A stretch of 64,000 nt of DNA from assembly GCA_020636745.1 (NCBI GenBank), contig JACJXH010000005.1, forward strand, positions 1-64,000. Reading direction: 5' to 3'. Below, piece after piece: positions 52,415 through 62,208 of the stretch. Under the pieces are notes generated by a model that searched no databases, had not been told where the DNA came from, and saw nothing but the letters and a program-made list of their open reading frames with translations. Source of the DNA: Lentimicrobiaceae bacterium. GTDB lineage: Bacteria > Bacteroidota > Bacteroidia > Bacteroidales > Lentimicrobiaceae. Position 1 is the first letter of the stretch. Each line of letters opens with the position of its first letter. The position numbers were made by a program, and so were the translations under genes.

Positions 52415-52978
52415 ATGATTATTATAGGAATAACAGGAACATTGGGCGCCGGCAAAGGAACCATTGTTGATTATCTGCTCAGAGAAAAAGGATACAGCCA
52501 TTTCTCTGTCCGTGAATTTATAAGCAAAGAAATTATCCGTCGGGGGCTGCCGGTAAACAGAGACAGTATGGTAATAGTAGCCAACGATCTGCGCACATCC
52601 CATTCTCCCAGCTATATTGTAGATTGTTTGTTTGATGAGGCCCTTGCAACCGGGAAAAATTGTGTAATTGAAAGCATACGTACACCAGGAGAGGTGGTCT
52701 CATTAAGAAAAAACGGTAATTTTCACCTTTTTGCAGTGGATGCCGAAGCGAAAGCAAGATATAACAGAATTTATCTGAGGCAATCAGAAACTGACACCAT
52801 TGATTTTGAGACATTTTTGGCCAACGAAGCCAGGGAAATGAATTCTGATGACCCCAACCACCAGAACCTGAAGAAATGCATTGAAATGGCCGATTTTGCT
52901 TTTAATAACGATGGAACCGTTGAAATGCTTGAAAATCAGGTTGAAATGGCACTGGCAAAAATCAAGGAAGTTGAATAA
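52415..52978 (+). CDS. P-loop nucleotide kinase-like protein
   Basis: A 187-residue P-loop protein. The Walker A GTLGAGKGT lies at about 8-16, a short lid and base-binding region follow (HFSVREFISKEIIRRGLPVNRDSM), and NGNFHLFAVDAEAKARYNRIYLR resembles the core strand and LID arginines of nucleoside monophosphate or dephospho-CoA kinases. The size fits a small nucleotide kinase, but the substrate is not clear; related proteins are annotated as dephospho-CoA kinase-like or simply AAA-type ATPases. A TTG at 52409 could extend it by two residues. Confidence 0.7.
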   Translation: MIIIGITGTLGAGKGTIVDYLLREKGYSHFSVREFISKEIIRRGLPVNRDSMVIVANDLRTSHSPSYIVDCLFDEALATGKNCVIESIRTPGEVVSLRKNGNFHLFAVDAEAKARYNRIYLRQSETDTIDFETFLANEAREMNSDDPNHQNLKKCIEMADFAFNNDGTVEMLENQVEMALAKIKEVE

Positions 52979-53236
52979 ATAAAAAGCTGTTCCACTTTTT
53001 TGGAACTTGCTCGGAAGGCACACATTTTCTGAGCCTGCAGAAGTAACACAAAGACACCAGAATGTTCAAATGAATTATAACCTGGCATGTAAAATGAGTA
53101 GATTGTTTATAAAGGTCCTGCCTAAATATTGTTTCACAGGCTTTTAAGAAAACAACATTCACAAAAAACAAGCCTGACAGAAAATTACTTTTCGGAGGAG
53201 ACCCACACATAAATACTTCTATAACCCAGAAATACT

Positions 53237-53824
53237 ATGAAAACCTTTTCCATTCTCAGCGTCTCTTTCCTTAATCTGGCCATGGCCATTTATTATTATT
53301 GGCTTATTTACAATAAAAAAATAAAGCCGGCCCTGGCCATGTGGGTTTTCTTCACCCTTGCTGTGGGCATAAGCCTAATGACTTATATGAAACAAGGGAA
53401 TTACAGTTTGTGGGATAATGTACTCAACACGACTGACTTATTTTTTGTAAGCTCAGTAGCACTTTCAATATTACTATTCGGTGACCGCAGCACCCGTTTC
53501 AACAAATTTGACCTGGGGTGTGTTCTTGTCGTTATTTTAATCCTCATATTCTGGCTGTTCACCCAAAACCACCTGATTACCAACCTAATGGTTCAGGGCA
53601 TACTGGTCATTGCTTATTTCCCGGTATTAAAGCGAATGGCCACTACCAAAGAAAATAATGAAAGCTACCTGATTTGGGCCGGAATGCTCCTGACATCCTT
53701 GCTGGCTTTGATTTCAACAAAAGGCGGACTGGCTTTGATATACACAGGGAGAGCAGTTGTCTGCATTGTGCTGCTGATGATGTTCATGATTTGGACGGAT
53801 AAAAATGCCGGGAAAAGGATATAA
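53237..53824 (+). CDS. Six-helix integral membrane protein, unknown
   Basis: A 195-residue protein with about six transmembrane helices and short loops. The pattern IYNKKIKPALAMWVFFTLAVG after the first helix weakly resembles PQ-loop/SWEET-like transporters, where a short basic loop precedes a helix starting with P-x-x-x-W. Seven residues later the second half shows no clear repeat of it. No named family can be assigned. It stands alone, with 258 bp upstream and a hairpin downstream at 54000-54031. Confidence 0.6.
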   Translation: MKTFSILSVSFLNLAMAIYYYWLIYNKKIKPALAMWVFFTLAVGISLMTYMKQGNYSLWDNVLNTTDLFFVSSVALSILLFGDRSTRFNKFDLGCVLVVILILIFWLFTQNHLITNLMVQGILVIAYFPVLKRMATTKENNESYLIWAGMLLTSLLALISTKGGLALIYTGRAVVCIVLLMMFMIWTDKNAGKRI

Positions 53825-53999
53825 AATATTTCATCCGGCGTTAATAGCAGCAATAAAGAAAAGTTATCAGTAAACATTTAAAAGCTGACCGTTTACAAAA
53901 CCACCAGAATTTGCTTTATTCACAGAAGCAATTTTCATTTATAGATGTAAATTGAACAAGACAGCGTTTATGCTGAGAATTAACACGTTAATATAGTTT

Positions 54000-54031
54000 G
54001 GACAGGGTCACCTGCAACGGTGCCCCTGTCC
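54000..54031. terminator. Hairpin between convergent genes
   Basis: GGACAGGG (54000-54007) pairs with CCCTGTCC (54024-54031), one mismatch, then CACC (54009-54012) with GGTG (54019-54022) around a 6-nt loop. A stable stem lies between the membrane protein and M16 peptidase stops, without T-run on either strand. Confidence 0.5.
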
Positions 54032-54051
54032 ATTCAAAACAAGCAGATTTG

Positions 54052-56901
54052 TCACTTAACAATACGGTTGCCTTCCATATCAACCAGAACCGGTTCGCCC
54101 AGTCCGGCTTCTTTCAGACGATCAAACTGGGTGCGGGCATCTCCCACAATAACATAAACCATTTTTTCAGGATTTACATACTTGCTGTAAACCGATTTTG
54201 CTTCCTCAATATTGATTTTTTCAGCCTTCAGTTCTTCCTGTTTAACATAATCAACCGGTAATCCGAAGCTGCTGATTTCCTGAAGCATACCCATGAGACT
54301 ATTGATGGTTTCAAATTTACCGGCATTGGAACGAATCGTTGCATTACGCGTAATTTCGAGATCTTCAGCCGAATAGTCATTACCAAAGCTTCCCAGTATC
54401 TGATTGAAAAGCTGAACAGATTCGAGCGTATACATCGATTGTACACTTGAACTGGCCACAAAAGGACCCGGGATTGTTCGTGGCATGAAAAACGAATATG
54501 CTCCGTAGGTGTAGCCTTTTTCAAGACGAAGAACTTCAAATAATTTTGAGCCGCTGCCATCGCCAAGTTTGTAATTAACAAAAGTGGCCGGGAAATAATC
54601 AGGGTTGTTGCGCGACATTGCCAAGGAACCAATCATAATCACTGATTGTTTGGCATTCGGAACATCAACAAAATAAATCTGTGCCTTTTCCGGAGTCGCC
54701 GGAAGCTGGTATTCAGGAAGGCTGATTTCCCGTTTAGCCCATTTCTGCTCGAGGTTGGCAATTGACTTTAAGGCTGATTCACGCGTTACATCACCTGCAA
54801 TATGAAAACTGGCCACTGACGGTGAGAAATAAGCGTTATAATAATCCTTCAAATCCTGCAATGTAATACTTTCAACCGACGCGATAGTTCCGGTAATGGG
54901 CTTTGAGAAAATATGATTCTCGCCATAAAGCATTTTATAGAAAACATTGCCGGCAATTGCATTTGGATTGGCATTGCGTTGGGCAATACCGCTGATGGCA
55001 GCTTGCTTAAGGCGACTAAATTCCTTTTCGTCCCAACGTGGCTGCATCAGAATTTCTTCAACCAGTTGCAACACAGCGTTATAATTACGGGCAAGGCAAT
55101 TGGCGGTAATGGTCATGTTCTCAGCTCCGGCACTCACATCCACACTGGCGCCTAATTGTCCAATAGCTTCTTCCAGTTCTTCAGGTGTTTTAGCAGCTGT
55201 TCCTTCCATCATCAAATCAGACAACAGCCTGGCAACACCGGGTTTTGCAGGATTTTCGCACAACTGCCCTCCGTTAAAACGTATACTGAATTGAACCAGT
55301 GGCAGCTCATGGCTTTCAATGCCATAAACTTTCATTCCGTTTGATAAGGCGGATGTAAAAACAGCCGGTGTATTCAACAAAGGTTTAGGCCCAAGGGGTG
55401 GTTCAATTGTACGATCAAAAGTAGTTTTGGTGCGCTCAAACTTTTCTTCAACCTCTTCCATTCCTTCGGCTTGAGAACCTGAATTTTCAATCGACTCTTC
55501 CACAACTGCAGCTTTTTCGGAGCCATCGAGAGCCAATTCGGGCTTTCCTTTAGGCACGAAGCTGGTAGCTAAGAAATTATGGCCTTTGATATAGGTATTA
55601 TAAACCCTGATTACATCTTCACGGGTCACAGCATTGAGCAATCTGACATCATCCATCATACGGGCAGGGTCGCCTCCAAAAACGTTGGATTGAACCAATT
55701 GAAATGATTTGCCCAACAAACTGGCAATGCTGTTATAAAACGATGTTTCGCGCAGGTTTTTGATGCGCTGCATATCCTGATCAGTAAAACCGTTCTTTTC
55801 AAACTGTCTGAAACCTTCATTGATGGCTTCGTTTACCTGATCAAGGTCAACGCCTTCAAAAGCTCTTACAACAATGTTGAATTTGCCGGCAAGCTCCATC
55901 GGATTATTATATACCATTACTTTAGGCGCAAGTTTCCTGTTTTCGACAATCTCTTTGTAAAGGGGAGCTTTTTTACCATCGGCCAACAGGTCTGCTAAAA
56001 CCTCAAGAGCATATGAATCAGGATGATACGTTTCTACTGAAGGAAAAACCATATTAAGTTCAGGAAGCCTGGCAAAGTTGTCTTCATGATAAAATTTCTT
56101 TGTTACAGTTAGCCTGGCCGGCATGGGATTCATCGTTTCGGGCTTGGTGCGTGCTTTAAACTCGCCAAAATATTTCTGCACCAGACTTTTGACTTCACGC
56201 TCATCAAAGTCACCGGCAATCACCATGGTAGCGTTATTAACACAATAATATTTATCATAAAACTCGCGTACATCGTCGAGGGTGGCACTTCTGAGGTCGT
56301 CCATTGAACCTATAACCTGCCATGAATAAGGATGCCCCTGACCATACAGGTTTTGATCAATCACATAGCCCGTATGTCCGTAAGGCTGATTATCAACACG
56401 CTGACGTTTTTCGTTGATCACAATATCCTTTTCACGTGCCAGCGCCAGCTCGGTAACAGTATTGATTAGAAAACCCATACGATCGCTTTCCATCCACATG
56501 ATTTTTTCCAGCGCATCTTTAGGAACTACTTCGTAATAAACGGTACCATCATTCCAGGTGCCGCCGTTAAAAGTTCCGCCGAGGTCGTCAATTTTCTTGA
56601 AAAACACGCCTTTTCCAACATTTTCCGAGTTTTGGAACAACATATGTTCAAAGAAGTGTGCAAAACCGGTTTTGCCCTGCTTTTCGCGGCTTGAACCTAC
56701 ATGGTAAAGTATAGCCACCGAAACCACCGGATCTGAATGGTCGGGGTGCAGCACCACTTCAAGGCCATTATCAAGTTTATACTTGGTAAAATCAACGCTG
56801 AAATCACCAGCGCCACGTGTTTGTGCTTCTGTATCGGATATTCCGAACATCATTGAGCCGGATAGCATTCCCATAGTCAGTAGTTTTGAAAAAAGCTTCA
56901 T
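54052..56901 (-). CDS. M16 family zinc metallopeptidase
   Basis: A 949-residue secreted peptidase with two M16 halves joined by an acidic linker (about 475-520). The first half has the inverted zinc site HFFEH (H82, E85, H86) with the distal glutamate E162 in VINEKRQR at the expected spacing. The second half lacks the HxxEH (ARLLSDLM at that place) and is the structural partner, as in single-chain pitrilysin-type enzymes. The signal peptide is MKLFSKLLTMGMLSGSMMFG. It probably degrades peptides in the periplasm. It lies 62 bp after arcA on the same strand. Confidence 0.92.
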   Translation of the reverse strand: MKLFSKLLTMGMLSGSMMFGISDTEAQTRGAGDFSVDFTKYKLDNGLEVVLHPDHSDPVVSVAILYHVGSSREKQGKTGFAHFFEHMLFQNSENVGKGVFFKKIDDLGGTFNGGTWNDGTVYYEVVPKDALEKIMWMESDRMGFLINTVTELALAREKDIVINEKRQRVDNQPYGHTGYVIDQNLYGQGHPYSWQVIGSMDDLRSATLDDVREFYDKYYCVNNATMVIAGDFDEREVKSLVQKYFGEFKARTKPETMNPMPARLTVTKKFYHEDNFARLPELNMVFPSVETYHPDSYALEVLADLLADGKKAPLYKEIVENRKLAPKVMVYNNPMELAGKFNIVVRAFEGVDLDQVNEAINEGFRQFEKNGFTDQDMQRIKNLRETSFYNSIASLLGKSFQLVQSNVFGGDPARMMDDVRLLNAVTREDVIRVYNTYIKGHNFLATSFVPKGKPELALDGSEKAAVVEESIENSGSQAEGMEEVEEKFERTKTTFDRTIEPPLGPKPLLNTPAVFTSALSNGMKVYGIESHELPLVQFSIRFNGGQLCENPAKPGVARLLSDLMMEGTAAKTPEELEEAIGQLGASVDVSAGAENMTITANCLARNYNAVLQLVEEILMQPRWDEKEFSRLKQAAISGIAQRNANPNAIAGNVFYKMLYGENHIFSKPITGTIASVESITLQDLKDYYNAYFSPSVASFHIAGDVTRESALKSIANLEQKWAKREISLPEYQLPATPEKAQIYFVDVPNAKQSVIMIGSLAMSRNNPDYFPATFVNYKLGDGSGSKLFEVLRLEKGYTYGAYSFFMPRTIPGPFVASSSVQSMYTLESVQLFNQILGSFGNDYSAEDLEITRNATIRSNAGKFETINSLMGMLQEISSFGLPVDYVKQEELKAEKINIEEAKSVYSKYVNPEKMVYVIVGDARTQFDRLKEAGLGEPVLVDMEGNRIVK

Positions 56902-56963
56902 ATCGGTGAGTAATTGATGTATATATGTTTGGCTATTAATTTTTGCTTAAAAGTACACTTATT

Positions 56964-58226
56964 TTACCAATCGACCGATGCCCTGCGCACAGGCATGGTC
57001 ATACAGCGGCAACCACCGCCACCACGCGAAAGCTCAGCACCTTCAATGGCGATAACACATTTTTCATAAGCATTGATATCAGCCTTTCCATTGACAATAT
57101 CTTTGGCTTTGACGATAGAGAACCCGTTTTTATTCATTTCTTCCAGGGTATAAACATTTCGGCCATAGCCCATTACTTTACCCGGGGCAATGGCGAAAAA
57201 ATTGGCGCCGCTGTGCCATTGCTCACGCTCCTGCGTAACAACATCACGTGAACCTCCGCAGTTAATGGTTTTCAAATCCATGCCCAATCCCCTGAGGGCA
57301 GTTGGTATATCCTTCTCTTCTGTAATTTTGACCTTACCATTGTCAATTGTAATATGAATGGTAAGGAATCGGCTCGAACGTAAAATAAGCGGTTCGTAAA
57401 TCATACAGGTATCCTTATCGAGAAAAGTAAAAACCATGTCGAGATGGATAAATGATTCAGGTTCATAAGGCAATTCCTGCACGATAATATGGCGGGTTTT
57501 ACGCTCTTTTTTATAGTGGTCAACTAAAAAATCTATTCCTTTGGGAGTTGAGCGCAATCCGGTACCAACCAGTACAATATCCTCGCGGGCTATCAGAAAA
57601 TCACCTCCTTCAAAACTAAAATCCTTACATAAATTGCGACTTGACAAAGGGTTAACCGTTTGCGTAATAAATGTGGGATGATAATCAAAAATGGCTTCCA
57701 TTATAATGGATTCCCTGTCGCGCACACGGCTGGCCATTTTACTGATAAACACCTGGTCGCCAATGGATATGGAGGCATCGCGGGTAAAAAAGAAGTTATG
57801 AAGCGGTTCCATTTCAAAACGTTCCTTGCTCAGAAATTTTGACAGGTTGTCGCGGTCAAGTTCCACCCCTTCGATAAAGGCACTGGTAAGAGCCGCAGGA
57901 TCCATATCCAGCAATTTTTCGCGGATATTGTCAACCCTTTCATGATCGGCAATACGGTTTACCAATCCGGTTTTTACCTTATCATTTTTCAGAATATCTG
58001 TCAATAAATCGCGTACCTGAAAAGTACGTGTGACTTTATCGAGCACGCCCCTGAACTGAGCATATTCATTGCCTGCAACGCTCAGGTTTAAAATATCGCT
58101 ATAAAGCGCTTTCTGCACAGTATTGGGCGTCATGTTTTCTACTTCATTTCCGGGTGTATGAAGCACAACACCTTCAAGTACACCAATCTCAGACCTTACA
58201 TCAACGCTTAATTTCTCACTATTCAT
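56964..58226 (-). CDS. arcA: Arginine deiminase
   Basis: A 420-residue guanidino-modifying enzyme that converts arginine to citrulline and ammonia. The nucleophile C406 lies in RGGGGCRCMTMP, at the residue number known for the Pseudomonas enzyme; FTRDASISIG, FEGGDFLIA and HLDMVFTFLD carry the other catalytic acids and histidine. No arcB or arcC gene is adjacent, so ATP generation by the full ADI pathway cannot be assumed from this window. The start at 58226 overlaps the queG end by 8 bp. Confidence 0.94.
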   Translation of the reverse strand: MNSEKLSVDVRSEIGVLEGVVLHTPGNEVENMTPNTVQKALYSDILNLSVAGNEYAQFRGVLDKVTRTFQVRDLLTDILKNDKVKTGLVNRIADHERVDNIREKLLDMDPAALTSAFIEGVELDRDNLSKFLSKERFEMEPLHNFFFTRDASISIGDQVFISKMASRVRDRESIIMEAIFDYHPTFITQTVNPLSSRNLCKDFSFEGGDFLIAREDIVLVGTGLRSTPKGIDFLVDHYKKERKTRHIIVQELPYEPESFIHLDMVFTFLDKDTCMIYEPLILRSSRFLTIHITIDNGKVKITEEKDIPTALRGLGMDLKTINCGGSRDVVTQEREQWHSGANFFAIAPGKVMGYGRNVYTLEEMNKNGFSIVKAKDIVNGKADINAYEKCVIAIEGAELSRGGGGCRCMTMPVRRASVDW

Positions 58227-59169
58227 TTTGTTCCTTTTCATTATTGCCGGCAAAGCTAATGCTATTTTTTAGTTTAAGAAAACCAGTCCGTTTCAGAGCA
58301 GAACGTCCAAATATCTCATTAAACAGGGGTTTATCCATTTTTTCCCACTCTTCAACGCTCCACTCCAACCAGTTAGCTTTAGCATGAAATTGAGGTTCAG
58401 CGTGAATAATGGAGAATTTGTTCCAGGGACAAACGTCCTGACAAATATCGCAGCCAAAAATCCAGTTGTCTGTTTTACCCTTAAATTCTGCCCCAATTTC
58501 ATCTTTCAGCTCAATGGTAAGATAAGAAATACATCGATTGGCATCGAGTTGCCTGGGGCCAATAATGGCTCCTGTCGGGCAGGCATCCATACATCGGGTA
58601 CAATCTCCACAATAACTTCCGCCAAAAGGCAAGTCATATTCCAACTCAAGGTCGGTAATCAGTTCAGCCAAAAAAAAGAAAGATCCATTTCGCCGGCTGA
58701 TGAGCATGGTATTTTTCCCTATCCATCCTATACCAGAATTAACAGCCCATGCCCTGTCAAGGACAGGGGCAGAATCGACAAAAATGCGGTAATTGATTTC
58801 ACCTGCTTCGGCTTTCAAATCTTCAGCCAGGCGTTGAAGTTTTTCTTTTATCACAAAGTGATAATCAGCTCCTCTGGCATACTTCGAAATTTTCAGCGGC
58901 GCAGGTTGATTCACAACAGGCTCCGGAAAATAACTATACATAAATGAGACCACTGATTGGGCATTGTCAACAAGCAGCCGGGGGTCAAGTCGTTTGTCAA
59001 AATGATTTTCCATATACCGCATCCGGCCATGCATCCCCTTTTTCAACCAGTCTTCAAGTCGTGATGCTTCTTCGTCAAGCCTTCGTGCCTGGCTGACACC
59101 GCAAAACGAAAAGCCCAGAGATGCGGCATTTTGCTTAATAAAGTGTGTAAGCCGGGCTTTTTCCTGCAT
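58219..59169 (-). CDS. queG: Epoxyqueuosine reductase
   Basis: A 316-residue cobalamin-dependent iron-sulfur enzyme performing the last step of queuosine synthesis in tRNA (wobble position of GUN anticodons). Two ferredoxin-like clusters are visible: YCGDCTRCMDACPTGAI and CDICQDVCPWN. The N-terminal cobalamin-binding part includes SLGFSFCGVSQARRLDEEA and WIGKNTMLI. The HEAT-like C-terminal domain is short, as in many Bacteroidota members. It overlaps arcA by 8 bp. Confidence 0.94.
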   Translation of the reverse strand: MQEKARLTHFIKQNAASLGFSFCGVSQARRLDEEASRLEDWLKKGMHGRMRYMENHFDKRLDPRLLVDNAQSVVSFMYSYFPEPVVNQPAPLKISKYARGADYHFVIKEKLQRLAEDLKAEAGEINYRIFVDSAPVLDRAWAVNSGIGWIGKNTMLISRRNGSFFFLAELITDLELEYDLPFGGSYCGDCTRCMDACPTGAIIGPRQLDANRCISYLTIELKDEIGAEFKGKTDNWIFGCDICQDVCPWNKFSIIHAEPQFHAKANWLEWSVEEWEKMDKPLFNEIFGRSALKRTGFLKLKNSISFAGNNEKEQNE

Positions 59170-59382
59170 AACAACCGTATGAATATTGTTTTAACGAATT
59201 AAATGCTCATATTTAAGCGATTAATACGATAACCGACACTCAATGAAATGCATAAAAAAGCCAATAGCACCAAATATTTTCACCATAGCCATTCATTTGA
59301 GCCCAGTAACTTCATTAAGAAATCATTCACATTCAATTATTCAGTCACAAAAGTCACAGCATAAATATAGCTGTTCATTCAA

Positions 59383-60405
59383 TCAGAATAGTTCAGACTG
59401 GCTTCCGGGCTTTATTTTGCCCAGGTGAGAGTATGCCATAGGCGTTACTTCTCTGCCACGCGGGGTTCGCATCAGATAACCTTCCTGAATCAGGAAAGGT
59501 TCATAAACTTCTTCAATTGTACCGGAATCTTCGCCAACAGCAGTTGCAATAGTGGTAAGGCCAACCGGCCCTCCCCTGAATTTATCAATAATGGTAGTCA
59601 AAATCTTGTTGTCCATTTCATCCAACCCGTTTTTATCTACCTGTAGGGCAGCCAAACTGAATTGCGAAATAGCCAAATCTATATCGCCATTGCCTTTAAT
59701 TTGTGCAAAATCACGTACTCTGCGCAAAAGCAGATTAGCAATACGAGGGGTTCCACGGCTGCGCCGGGCAATTTCAGAAGCCGCATTGCTGCTGATTTTC
59801 ACGCGAAGGATTCCGGCCGAACGAACAATTATCCGTTCAAGGGTGGCAGCATCATAGTATGAAAGACGTGCATTTATACCAAAGCGCGACCGGAGCGGTG
59901 CTGTAAGCAGTCCTGACCGGGTAGTGGCTCCAACGAGCGTGAAAGGGCTGAGGGCAATCTGCACACTTCTTGCATTGGGGCCGGTTTCAATCATTATGTC
60001 AATGCGAAAATCTTCCATTGCCGAATAGAGGTACTCTTCCACTACCGGGCTAAGTCGATGTATTTCGTCAATAAATAGCACATCATTGGGTTCAAGATTG
60101 GTAAGCAAACCAGCCAAATCTCCGGGCTTATCAAGCACCGGCCCTGAAGTAATCCGGATATTAACACCCAATTCATTGGCTATGATGTGAGAAAGGGTTG
60201 TTTTTCCCAAACCGGGAGGGCCATGCAACAATACATGGTCAAGAGACTCGCCCCGAAGTTTAGCCGCCTGAACAAAAACCCTCAGATTTTCTACAACACC
60301 GGGCTGCCCCGAGAAGTCAGTAAAATCGGAAGGACGCAATACCTTTTCGATCTCTTTTTCAGCCGGGCTCAGGTATTCATTCGAAGCATCGAGGTTTTGA
60401 TTCAT
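59383..60405 (-). CDS. ruvB: Holliday junction helicase RuvB
   Basis: A 340-residue AAA+ motor that drives branch migration with RuvA. The Walker A GPPGLGKTT is at 62-70 and Walker B LFIDEIHR around 110-117; TLVGATTRSGLLTAPLRSRFG is the sensor I/arginine-finger region, and the winged-helix end VEEVYEP...GRE is complete. ATG 60405 is preferred over 60426 because of the family start. A TATCTTTG (60424-60431, minus) lies before it. ruvA and ruvC are not in the window. Confidence 0.96.
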   Translation of the reverse strand: MNQNLDASNEYLSPAEKEIEKVLRPSDFTDFSGQPGVVENLRVFVQAAKLRGESLDHVLLHGPPGLGKTTLSHIIANELGVNIRITSGPVLDKPGDLAGLLTNLEPNDVLFIDEIHRLSPVVEEYLYSAMEDFRIDIMIETGPNARSVQIALSPFTLVGATTRSGLLTAPLRSRFGINARLSYYDAATLERIIVRSAGILRVKISSNAASEIARRSRGTPRIANLLLRRVRDFAQIKGNGDIDLAISQFSLAALQVDKNGLDEMDNKILTTIIDKFRGGPVGLTTIATAVGEDSGTIEEVYEPFLIQEGYLMRTPRGREVTPMAYSHLGKIKPGSQSELF

Positions 60406-60423
60406 AATTACTGAATTGAAAAG

Positions 60424-60431
60424 CAAAGATA
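60424..60431 (-). promoter_or_regulatory. -7 element for ruvB
   Basis: Minus-strand TATCTTTG, 19 nt before the ruvB start codon. It overlaps the in-frame upstream ATG (60426), which therefore cannot be the start. No TTG at -33. Confidence 0.45.
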
Positions 60432-60627
60432 AGAAAATAGGTTGATGCAGAGAACTCCCTCTGTACGCTCGGTCTCATTGTGATTTGGCTTCTGTTGTCT
60501 CACATTCAGGCCTTGAGCATTTCAGACTACACTCATTTCAAAAATGTTAAACTACTTAAGCCTCTGATGCTCTGATTAAAGAAAAAATTAATACATTAGC
60601 CCTCTGTATCACCAACACCAAACCGCC

Positions 60628-61479
60628 ATGAAAGACATCGTTGTAGCCATTGATTTTTCAAAGGGCTCCCTCCATGCCCTTGATTATGCCATTGAGTTTG
60701 CCAATCATATAAAAAGCAGTGTTGTGATGGTTTGGGTTGACAGCCACACCAACCAGGACTTTGCTTTTTCGTCTGAGGTAAATGAGTTTCGCGAAGAGGC
60801 CAATAAAAACCTTGATGAGATTTTAAAGGCAAACAAGGGCAGACTTAAATATGGCAAGTTGAGTTATAAACTCAGGAAAGGCAAAGTTTATCAGGAGATG
60901 GCCAATCAGGCCAAGTTCAGCGATGCTTCACTTATCATTGCCGGAACACATGGAGTTACCGGCTATGAAGAATTTTGGATTGGCAGTAATGCCTACCGGA
61001 TTGTGTCCTATGCCCCCTGTCCTGTAATTACAGTAAGACACGACTTCAATATTACCCCGCAGGGTATCAGCAGCATTGTACTTCCGGTAGACAGTACGCT
61101 TGATACATTACAAAAAGTGCCTTTTACCATTGAGATTGCTAAAATTTTTGGTGCTGACGTCCATTTGCTCGCGTTGAACACCACAAGCATAAAAACCATG
61201 CAACGCAAAGTTGAAAATTATGCCAGGCAAGCTCAGAAATTCATGGAAGAGGCAGGTGTAAACTACAGTACCGAAACCATTCTGTCTGATAACATTACCA
61301 ATGCAGCCATCGAATATGCACAAAAAGTGGAAGCAGACATGATCGCCATTATGACCGAACAGGAAACAACGGCTTCTAATATTCTGCTTGGCCCGTTTGC
61401 GCAGCAAATGGTAAACTTTTCACCAATTCCGGTGTTAAGTATTCAGCCACGTGAAATATATGCTATTTCAACCCGTTAA
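60628..61479 (+). CDS. Tandem universal stress protein (UspA-like)
   Basis: A 283-residue protein with two UspA-fold domains. The first domain has the nucleotide-binding GTHGVTGYEEFWIGSNAYRIV; the second (from about 148) lacks a complete G-x2-G-x9-G pattern (IMTEQETTASNILLGPFAQQMV) and may not bind ATP. It is a paralog of the gene at 62209 with the same length and closely matching segments (FAQQMVNFSPIPVLSI versus YAQQMVHHSPIPVLSI). Function in stress response is known of the family only. Confidence 0.88.
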   Translation: MKDIVVAIDFSKGSLHALDYAIEFANHIKSSVVMVWVDSHTNQDFAFSSEVNEFREEANKNLDEILKANKGRLKYGKLSYKLRKGKVYQEMANQAKFSDASLIIAGTHGVTGYEEFWIGSNAYRIVSYAPCPVITVRHDFNITPQGISSIVLPVDSTLDTLQKVPFTIEIAKIFGADVHLLALNTTSIKTMQRKVENYARQAQKFMEEAGVNYSTETILSDNITNAAIEYAQKVEADMIAIMTEQETTASNILLGPFAQQMVNFSPIPVLSIQPREIYAISTR

Positions 61480-61500
61480 TCCTACGTAATCCCAATTGTA

Positions 61501-61508
61501 TAATTTTG
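61501..61508 (+). promoter_or_regulatory. -7 element for SPOR protein gene
   Basis: TAATTTTG matches TAnnTTTG, 71 nt before the ATG at 61580. No matching -33 box. Confidence 0.3.
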
Positions 61509-61579
61509 CAGGTAAATGCCTGAAAAAGGTTTTCCATCAGGCAAGCATTGTAAAACCATAAACTGATTTCAACTAACGA

Positions 61580-61987
61580 ATGAGAAAATTAGGTGCTTTA
61601 TTCTTCCTCATATTTGCCGGCATATATTCCTTCGCACAATCCGGGGAAGTAGAGGTTATTTCAGATCCACGCATAAACCAGCTTGTTGAAAAGCATATTT
61701 ATCTGAACCAGCATCAAAGCACCCTGGAAGGCTGGAGGGTTCAGATCTTTTTTGATTCAGGAGCCAACTCAAAACGCAGGGCCAGCGATGTACTTAACCG
61801 GTTTTCATCTGTTTACCCTGATACACAGGCATATCTTTCATTTAAAGAGCCCTATTACCGGGTAAGGGTAGGCGATTTCCGTTCGAGGCTCGAAGCCGAA
61901 GGGTTTAAAAAAACAATACAAGCAGAATATCCCAACGCATTTGCAACCTCTGACATGATTAACCCTCCAGTTCTGAAAAATGAATAA
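61580..61987 (+). CDS. SPOR domain protein
   Basis: A 135-residue exported protein with a signal peptide (MRKLGALFFLIFAGIYSFAQ) and a SPOR domain over about 52-125 (WRVQIFFDSGANSKRRASDVLNRF ... YYRVRVGDFRSRLEAEGFKK). SPOR domains bind peptidoglycan strands lacking stem peptides at division sites. Position between the two stress-protein paralogs is probably accidental. No additional domain. Confidence 0.88.
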   Translation: MRKLGALFFLIFAGIYSFAQSGEVEVISDPRINQLVEKHIYLNQHQSTLEGWRVQIFFDSGANSKRRASDVLNRFSSVYPDTQAYLSFKEPYYRVRVGDFRSRLEAEGFKKTIQAEYPNAFATSDMINPPVLKNE

Positions 61988-62134
61988 TTCGGCTTTTCGA
62001 ATTATTTGCCTGAATCATTGAATAAGTTAATAAGCATACAATATAATTTTAACCGTTTGCCAGTTTCGATTTGATTGATTATAAATAAGTGACGCTTGAG
62101 CCAAATGCAGGAAAGGTAAATTATTCTCCTGATT

Positions 62135-62142
62135 TAGTTTTG
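62135..62142 (+). promoter_or_regulatory. Possible -7 element for second stress protein
   Basis: TAGTTTTG matches TAnnTTTG, 66 nt before the ATG at 62209. The -33 box is not clear. Confidence 0.3.
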
Positions 62143-62208
62143 CAAGAGTAAAGTAATTTGGTTAAATTAGCAGTAACATTGCCTGACAGCCACTTAATAC
62201 GCCTAGCC

